A stretch of DNA of 12,784 nt. Origin: an uncultured Saprospirales bacterium (GTDB lineage Bacteria > Bacteroidota > Bacteroidia > Chitinophagales > JADIYW01). Of this stretch, positions 7,728 to 12,784 are shown in pieces. The notes under the pieces are model-generated. The model worked only from the letters and a program-made list of their open reading frames with translations. It was not told the DNA's origin and made no database searches. Position 1 is the first letter of the stretch, and every line of letters begins with the position of its first letter. The stretch is taken from the NCBI GenBank assembly GCA_938008535.1, contig CALLKF010000121.1, positions 1 to 12,784 of the forward strand. Direction: 5' to 3'. Both the position numbers and the translations under genes were made by a program.

Positions 7728-10064
7728 TTACTTCAACAAAGTAATATTGCCTTTTCTTTTTTCAGTTTTACCGTTGATTGTAAATTCTGCATAGTAGGCA
7801 TAAACGTCTTGTTGAACGGTTTCATTTTTGTATTTACCATTCCAGCTAGTTGATAAATCAGTTGTTTTAAAAACTTCATTGCCGTAGCGATTGTAAATAA
7901 TTAAACTACCTGAAAGTTCGCAATTGCTTCGGATTTTAAATTCATCGTTGTTGCCATCACCATTTGGTGTAAAAGCAGTTGGAATAAAATAAGTACAAGT
8001 AGTTTCTTCACAAGATTTATAAGTAACCTGGATAGTATCAGATCCATTAAAACAATTGGCAGTTACGGTTACATGATAGATTCCGTCTTTTGTTACAATA
8101 AAATAAGGAAGTGTAGAACCGTCTTGCCAAACATAAGTTGCATTTGTTCTGGTTGCATCTAATCGCAACGTATCGCCTTCGCAAAGTGTAGTGTCTTTTC
8201 CTAAATGAATGGAAGTTGGTATTGGTGTTACAAATAAAGCTAACGAAATAATAGAATCACAATTGGAGGCATTGACTAAAGTATCTGTATAAGTACCTGT
8301 TGTGGTAATGCTTTTTCCATTAAAATTATAAATTCTTCCATCACAAATAGTATCTGAAATAGTTGTTGAAGAAGGAATGCCAATATTGCTAACTAATGCA
8401 TTCGTGTTATAGTTACAACCATTGGCATCTTTTACAACAATGCTATAATTTCCTGCTGATAAATTGGTATAATTTTTTGTCGATGAAAAACCAGTATTAT
8501 TAAAATTATATTGAAAAGGCGCGACACCACCTGTAACCGCACCTAAATTAATAGCACCATTATTTTTGCCGCAAGTTGCATTGTTAATGCTTTTAGATAG
8601 ATTGGTAATAGCATTTGTACTGCTGCCAACTGTAGTTAAAACAGTAGAAATGCAACCAACACTATCTTTTACACTTACTGTATAATTACCAGCCGATACA
8701 TTAGCAAACACATTACTGCTTTGAAAACCATTGCCAATACTATAAATATAAGGTGCTTTGCCGCCAGTATGCGTAATTGTAATAGTGCCACCATTATTAC
8801 AAGTTGCATCTGTTATTTTTGCAAAAGAAGTGAAGGGTATATAAGGTTTACACAAATTCATAGGTGCAATAGTTGGATCTATTTGGGTAAATGTATCTCT
8901 TTGTATATTTGGTAAATTCATCCAAATTGAACCAAAAAAATTATGGTTTGATGAACCGGTTGCCCAAAGTGTACCATCTGTTTTTACTATATAGGAGAAA
9001 GTTTCACCAGCCATTATATCAGTCACATTTGTAGCCACCAATACAGGTGATGAGGGAATGGATGTATTGCCTGTACCCAATTCTCCAAAATAATTCCCTC
9101 CCCAAGCATAACAATTATGGTTGGCATCCAACGCTAAAAAATGAAACCCATCATTACAGCCTGAAATAGCCACAATATCATTTAAGGCAACTATTCTTAT
9201 TGGAATTTTAGAAATTGTTTCTGTTGTTCCATTGCCTATATAACCAAAATCTAAAGTTCCCCATATATATACATTGCCCTCACTATTTAATGCTATTGCA
9301 GCATATCTATTGGCTTTTATGTCAATAATATTTTTTAAACCAGTTATAGGAATTGGGAGTAAAGCATTATCAGTTATATCATTGTTACCCAAGATACCCG
9401 AGTTTCTATTAAGACCTGCGACCATTACAGTACTATCAGCCAATAGAATAATATTAGCCGTAGTACTATTGGCTACTCGAACAGCATTAGATATTCCATA
9501 CATTTGCATTGGCACAGTTGTTGGTAAGCTTGAAGTTGTTCCATTTCCAAAGGAACCAAAATGATTATTCCCTACTGACCATACTGTTTCATCGTATTTC
9601 ACAAATATGCAAACAGCCTCTCCTGCATCCATAAATTTAACATCTGTTAAAACTTGTTGCGGTGTACTTGTAAATCCAGAATTATAGTACGGATTAGGGT
9701 AATTATAGTAAGGATTTCCCCAAACCCAGCCAGTATTATCATTTTTAATAGCACCCATTACATAACCTGTGCTGTAATATCGAACATTTGTCATTCCTAT
9801 AACCGGTCTTGGTGATATAGTTCCGATTGTATCTCCTGTTCCCAGTTGTCCATATTGGTTGGCACCCCAACCGTATAGTTGGTTATTAGCACCACAGCTA
9901 TCACCGCAAATGGTATAGGCAGAATAGGAGCCAACCGTGTAGTTAAATGGTTTGTACCAAAGCCGTCCGCCAAAGCCATCGCCTACCATACTGTTTTGCG
10001 CCAATAGGGTAGAAGTGCTTAAAAGGATAAGCAAGTGTATAGTGTATCTGATAAGTGTTTTAAT
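7728..10064 (-). CDS. Secreted RCC1-propeller / SprB-repeat protein with T9SS type B sorting domain (downstream copy; start codon uncertain)
   Basis: Numbering from ATT at 10064 gives 778 residues. Seven RCC1-like repeats begin near 64 (YGWG), 113, 161, 213, 265, 318 (CYAWG) and 366 (LWATG). The 48-53 residue spacing predicts one seven-bladed propeller. Two SprB-type repeats follow (about 419-473, 495-560), then a DTIC...TYTDTLVNASNCDS module (about 571-612) and an Ig-like module starting LGKDTTLCEGD (about 621-682). The end, CTYFIPTAFTPNGDGNNDEF to KGNITLLK, is the gliding-motility-associated/type B sorting domain. This suggests T9SS export and a surface or released protein; ligand unknown. 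It lies 27 bases after the paralogue's stop, probably in one transcript. No suitable ATG exists: TTG at 10034 leaves only 13 residues through LLAQ, with no basic N-region. ATT gives a normal signal peptide (MKTLIRYTIHLLILL...LLAQ), and an in-frame TAG lies just before it. Domain calls are firm; the start is not. Confidence 0.85.
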   Translation of the reverse strand: MKTLIRYTIHLLILLSTSTLLAQNSMVGDGFGGRLWYKPFNYTVGSYSAYTICGDSCGANNQLYGWGANQYGQLGTGDTIGTISPRPVIGMTNVRYYSTGYVMGAIKNDNTGWVWGNPYYNYPNPYYNSGFTSTPQQVLTDVKFMDAGEAVCIFVKYDETVWSVGNNHFGSFGNGTTSSLPTTVPMQMYGISNAVRVANSTTANIILLADSTVMVAGLNRNSGILGNNDITDNALLPIPITGLKNIIDIKANRYAAIALNSEGNVYIWGTLDFGYIGNGTTETISKIPIRIVALNDIVAISGCNDGFHFLALDANHNCYAWGGNYFGELGTGNTSIPSSPVLVATNVTDIMAGETFSYIVKTDGTLWATGSSNHNFFGSIWMNLPNIQRDTFTQIDPTIAPMNLCKPYIPFTSFAKITDATCNNGGTITITHTGGKAPYIYSIGNGFQSSNVFANVSAGNYTVSVKDSVGCISTVLTTVGSSTNAITNLSKSINNATCGKNNGAINLGAVTGGVAPFQYNFNNTGFSSTKNYTNLSAGNYSIVVKDANGCNYNTNALVSNIGIPSSTTISDTICDGRIYNFNGKSITTTGTYTDTLVNASNCDSIISLALFVTPIPTSIHLGKDTTLCEGDTLRLDATRTNATYVWQDGSTLPYFIVTKDGIYHVTVTANCFNGSDTIQVTYKSCEETTCTYFIPTAFTPNGDGNNDEFKIRSNCELSGSLIIYNRYGNEVFKTTDLSTSWNGKYKNETVQQDVYAYYAEFTINGKTEKRKGNITLLK
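9681..9716 (-). repeat. In-frame 21-bp tandem duplication in propeller blade 2 of the downstream copy
   Basis: The 15-bp segments 9681-9695 and 9702-9716 match at 14 of 15 bases with a 21-bp period. They encode the doubled NPYYN in GNPYYNYPNPYYNSGF. The paralogue reads GNPFNASGF here, exactly seven residues shorter, so a 21-bp duplication in this copy is the simplest explanation. The inserted Tyr/Asn/Pro loop would lie at the rim of blade 2. Confidence 0.75.
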
Positions 10065-10091
10065 CTAATTGGCTTTTACTAAGTTATAGAA

Positions 10092-12413
10092 TTATCTCAA
10101 CAGCGTAATATTGCCTTTTCTTTTTTCAGTTTTACCGTTGATTGTAAATTCTGCATAGTAGGCATAAACATCTTGTTGAACGGTTTCATTTTTGTATTTA
10201 CCATTCCATCCAATTGATAAGTCAGTTGTTTTAAAAACTTCATTACCATAACGATTGTAAATAATTAAACTACCTGATAGTTCGCAATTGCTTCGAATTT
10301 TAAATTCATCGTTGTTGCCATCATCATTTGGTGTGAAACCAGTTGGAATAAAATATGTGCAAGTAGTCTCTTCACAAGATTTATAAGCAACCTGGATAGT
10401 ATCAGATCCATTAAAACAATTGGCAGTTACACTAACATGATAGATTCCATCTTTAGTCACCATAAAATAAGGAAGTGTAGAACTATCTTGCCAAATATAA
10501 GTTGCATTTGCTGTAGTGGCATCTAATCGCAAAGTATCGCCTTCACAAAGTGTGGTGTCTCTTCCTAAATGAATGGAAGCTGGAATTGGTGTTACAAATA
10601 AAGCTAATGAAATAATTGAATCACAGTTAAAAGCATTGACTAAAGTATCTGCATAAGTACCTGTTGTGGTAATGTTTTTTCCATTAAAATTATAAATTCT
10701 TTCGTCACAGATAGTATCAGTAATATTTTTTGAAGTTGGAATGCCAATATTGCTAACTATTGCATTCGAGTTATAATTACAGCCATTGGCATCTTTTACT
10801 ATAATGGTATAATTTCCTGCAGATAAATTTGTATAATTTTTATTAGATGAAAAACCACTGCCATTAAAATTATATTGAAAAGGAGCCACACCACCTGTAA
10901 CAGTACCTAAATTAATGGCTCCATTATTTTTAGTACAAGTAGCATTGCTTATAGTTTTAGATAAATTAGTAATTACATTTGTACTGCTGCTCACCGTAGT
11001 TAATACAGTAGAAGTACAACCAACGCTGTCCGTTACACTAACTGTATAATTACCAGCCGATAAATTTGTAAACACATTGCTGCTTTGAAAACCATTGCCA
11101 ATACTATAACTATAAGGTGCCTTACCACCTGTTTGAGTTACAGTAATAGAACCACCATTATTACAAGTTGCATCTGTTGCTTGAGCAAAAGCAGTATATT
11201 GCGCAATTGGTTTACACAAATTCATAGGTGCAATAAGCGGATTTATTTGGGTAAAACCATTACGTTGAGTATTAGTTAAATTCATCCAAATAGAACCGTT
11301 ATAATTAGCGCCACCATTACTGCTACCGCTTGCCCAAAGCGTACCATCTGATTTTACTATATAGGAGAAAGTCTCGCCAGCCATAATATCAACTACATTT
11401 GTTGCTGTAAGTATTGGTGATGTAGGGCTTGTAGTACCACCAGACCCTAATTGTCCATAAACATTAGAACCCCAAGAATAACAATTATGATTGGCATCTA
11501 AGGCTAAAAAATGATATCCATCATTACATCCTGAAATGGCAACTATATTATTCAGCGAATTCAATCTTATTGGTATATTTGAAGAATAGTTTGTTGTGCC
11601 ATTTCCAATATATCCACCTGAACCTGGTTTTCCCCATGTATATACATTTCCATTGGAGTCAAGTGCAATCATTCCCGAATAATTTGCTTTTATATCAATA
11701 ATATTTGATAAGCCAGTAATAGGTATTGGTGTTAATTCTTTTGAATTTTGAGCACTACTATTTCCTAAACCATTATATATATTACTTCCTGTAACTAAAA
11801 CACTACCATTGGATAGAAGAACCAAATTATTAAAAACACCATTTGCTACCCTTACCGCTGTATTTACACCCAACATTTTTGATGGAATATTAGTCGGAGA
11901 ATTACTAATAGAGCCATTCCCAAATACTCCAGTAGTGTTATCTCCAACAGACCAAACTGTTCCATCATTTTTTACAAACGAGCACACATTATATCCAGCA
12001 TCTAAAAATTTTACATCTGTTAAAACCTGTTGCGGTATGTTTGAAAAACCAGAAGCATTGAAGGGATTGCCCCAAATCCATGCAGTATTATTATTTTTAA
12101 TCGCACCCATTAAATAACCAGTGCTATAGTATCGCACATTGGTCATTCCTATAACCGCAACTGGCGCAGTTGTTGAAATATTGTTTCCATTACCTAATTG
12201 TCCAAATCCATTTCCACCCCAACCGTATAACTGGTTATTAGCACCGCAGCTATCGCCACAAATAGTGTAGGCAGAATAGGAACCAACTGTGTAGTTAGAT
12301 GGTTTGTACCAAAGTCGACCGCCAAAGCCATCGCCCACCATACTGTTTTGTGCCAATAGGGTAGTAGCAGAGCTTATAAGAATAATCAATAACTGTAAAT
12401 ACTTTTTTATCAT
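10092..12413 (-). CDS. Secreted RCC1-propeller / SprB-repeat protein with T9SS type B sorting domain (upstream copy)
   Basis: The 773-residue protein has a clear ATG and signal peptide (MIKKYLQLLIILISSATTLL, cleavage near AQ at 21-22). Seven RCC1-like repeats start near residues 62 (LYGWG), 112, 153, 205, 257, 311 (CYSWG) and 359 (LWASG), enough for one closed propeller. Two SprB-type repeats follow (about 414-468 and 490-555), then a DTIC...GTYADTLVNAFNCDS module (566-607) and an Ig-like module beginning LGRDTTLCEGD (about 616-677). The type B sorting domain runs from about 685 to the end (FIPTGFTPNDDGNNDEF ... NRYGNEVFKTTDLS ... KGNITLLR). Such proteins are exported by Sec, then T9SS, and displayed or released outside the cell. 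The function may be adhesion or ligand binding by the propeller; no catalytic residues are recognisable. It is the first gene of the tandem pair. Confidence 0.9.
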   Translation of the reverse strand: MIKKYLQLLIILISSATTLLAQNSMVGDGFGGRLWYKPSNYTVGSYSAYTICGDSCGANNQLYGWGGNGFGQLGNGNNISTTAPVAVIGMTNVRYYSTGYLMGAIKNNNTAWIWGNPFNASGFSNIPQQVLTDVKFLDAGYNVCSFVKNDGTVWSVGDNTTGVFGNGSISNSPTNIPSKMLGVNTAVRVANGVFNNLVLLSNGSVLVTGSNIYNGLGNSSAQNSKELTPIPITGLSNIIDIKANYSGMIALDSNGNVYTWGKPGSGGYIGNGTTNYSSNIPIRLNSLNNIVAISGCNDGYHFLALDANHNCYSWGSNVYGQLGSGGTTSPTSPILTATNVVDIMAGETFSYIVKSDGTLWASGSSNGGANYNGSIWMNLTNTQRNGFTQINPLIAPMNLCKPIAQYTAFAQATDATCNNGGSITVTQTGGKAPYSYSIGNGFQSSNVFTNLSAGNYTVSVTDSVGCTSTVLTTVSSSTNVITNLSKTISNATCTKNNGAINLGTVTGGVAPFQYNFNGSGFSSNKNYTNLSAGNYTIIVKDANGCNYNSNAIVSNIGIPTSKNITDTICDERIYNFNGKNITTTGTYADTLVNAFNCDSIISLALFVTPIPASIHLGRDTTLCEGDTLRLDATTANATYIWQDSSTLPYFMVTKDGIYHVSVTANCFNGSDTIQVAYKSCEETTCTYFIPTGFTPNDDGNNDEFKIRSNCELSGSLIIYNRYGNEVFKTTDLSIGWNGKYKNETVQQDVYAYYAEFTINGKTEKRKGNITLLR

Positions 12414-12501
12414 TGATTCATAAATATGTTTACTTTGGTGAAGTTATAAAATAAATATACAATACTTACCTTTTTACTGATATAATAGTCATTACCTAAA
12501 G

Positions 12502-12534
12502 AAAAGGTACGCACATTGGCAAAAAAGGTCGCAA
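12502..12534 (-). promoter_or_regulatory. Weak candidate Bacteroidota-type promoter for the paralogue pair
   Basis: On the minus strand, TTG (12534-12532) is followed after 22 bases by TACCTTTT (12509-12502). This resembles the Bacteroidota consensus TTG, about 19-22 bases, TAnnTTTG, but its last base is wrong. It would give a leader of roughly 80-90 bases before the ATG at 12413. The region is AT-rich, so a chance match is quite possible. Confidence 0.25.
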
Positions 12535-12602
12535 CGACGAGAAAGGTAGTTTTGATACTACTAGGAATAGTCTTTTTTGAGTTAGGAAAAGTCCTCGCTG
12601 AC

Positions 12603-12619
12603 GTTGGTTTCCAACCAAC
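12603..12619. repeat. Short hairpin (7-bp stem, 3-base loop)
   Basis: GTTGGTT (12603-12609) and AACCAAC (12613-12619) pair around TCC. The hairpin lies 28 bases from the larger palindrome at 12648. A pair of hairpins in intergenic DNA resembles REP-type elements, but no second copy is present in this window and no transposase is near. Confidence 0.55.
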
Positions 12620-12647
12620 AACCATCAACCATAAATATACTCTATCC

Positions 12648-12680
12648 AACTTTTCTAAAGTTTTAAACTTTAGAAAAGTT
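12648..12680. repeat. Perfect 33-bp palindrome (16-bp arms, single central base)
   Basis: AACTTTTCTAAAGTTT (12648-12663) is the exact reverse complement of AAACTTTAGAAAAGTT (12665-12680), with one T between them. Neither side has the clean T-run expected of an intrinsic terminator, although the stem is long. It could be a REP-type element, a factor-binding site or a transcript-end hairpin for a gene beyond the right edge. Confidence 0.85.
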
Positions 12681-12784
12681 ATCATCCTTCGATAAGATCA
12701 GCTATTTTACTTAATACAAAACAATTTTTCCTTTAAGAAAATGGCTTTTGGCAAGAGGAAATAGTCTTTTCAGTCGAGAAAAAA

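Larger units (their letters stand above)
12414..12784. other. Non-coding right-edge region with inverted and direct repeats
   Basis: There is no convincing gene in these 371 bases. The stretch holds the leader of the paralogue pair, a 7-bp-stem hairpin, a perfect 33-bp palindrome, three AAAGGT words at 12503, 12524 and 12542, and three diverged direct repeats. The direct repeats are AGGAATAGTCTTTT at 12563, AGGAAAAGTCCT at 12584 and AGGAAATAGTCTTTT at 12756, the last close to the window edge. The repeat content suggests an intergenic repeat cluster that may continue beyond the window. Confidence 0.6.

Noticed and set aside
12410..12685. A 91-codon open frame on the minus strand just before the upstream paralogue, its stop overlapping that gene's ATG.
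   Set aside because: Its first codons lie inside the 33-bp palindrome and it runs through the hairpin and repeat words. It has no recognisable domain and no protein-like pattern.

Overview
The window is AT-rich and fits a member of the phylum Bacteroidota. The strongest evidence is a pair of secreted proteins with SprB-type repeats and type B C-terminal sorting domains of the type IX secretion system (T9SS), a system essentially confined to that phylum. Start codons also lack obvious Shine-Dalgarno sequences, as is common there. The genus cannot be told from the sequence.

Left part (about 1-7620, + strand): a compact drug-efflux type operon. The order is a truncated TetR/AcrR-type regulator (C-terminal part only), a TolC-family outer membrane channel, a lipoprotein HlyD/MacA-type adaptor, a MacB/LolE-type ABC permease, its separate ATPase, a membrane-anchored EmrA-type adaptor and a 14-TM DHA2-type MFS transporter (EmrB-like). 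Gaps are -1 to 54 bases, and a strong intrinsic terminator closes the set at 7584-7618. The simplest reading is two inner-membrane pumps with different energy sources (ATP and proton motive force). Each has its own adaptor, they probably share one TolC channel, and the regulator at the head probably controls them. A 7-bp unit repeated four times abuts the start codon of the MFS gene.

Right part (7728-12413, - strand, converging on the efflux operon): two tandem paralogues of about 775 residues. Each has a signal peptide, seven RCC1-type repeats predicted to form one seven-bladed propeller, two SprB repeats, two small cysteine-containing beta-type modules and a T9SS type B sorting domain. The copies are nearly identical at the start of the mature protein and about 91% identical at the end, but only about half identical in the middle propeller blades. 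The downstream copy has no ATG in a plausible position: its full signal peptide is read only from an ATT codon.

Right edge (12414-12784): non-coding, with a perfect 33-bp palindrome, a second small hairpin, short diverged direct repeats and a weak candidate promoter for the paralogue pair.

No RNA genes, CRISPR array, transposase or phage genes were seen. The most interesting points are the mosaic divergence of the paralogues, the missing ATG, and the dual-pump operon with its tandem-repeat leader.
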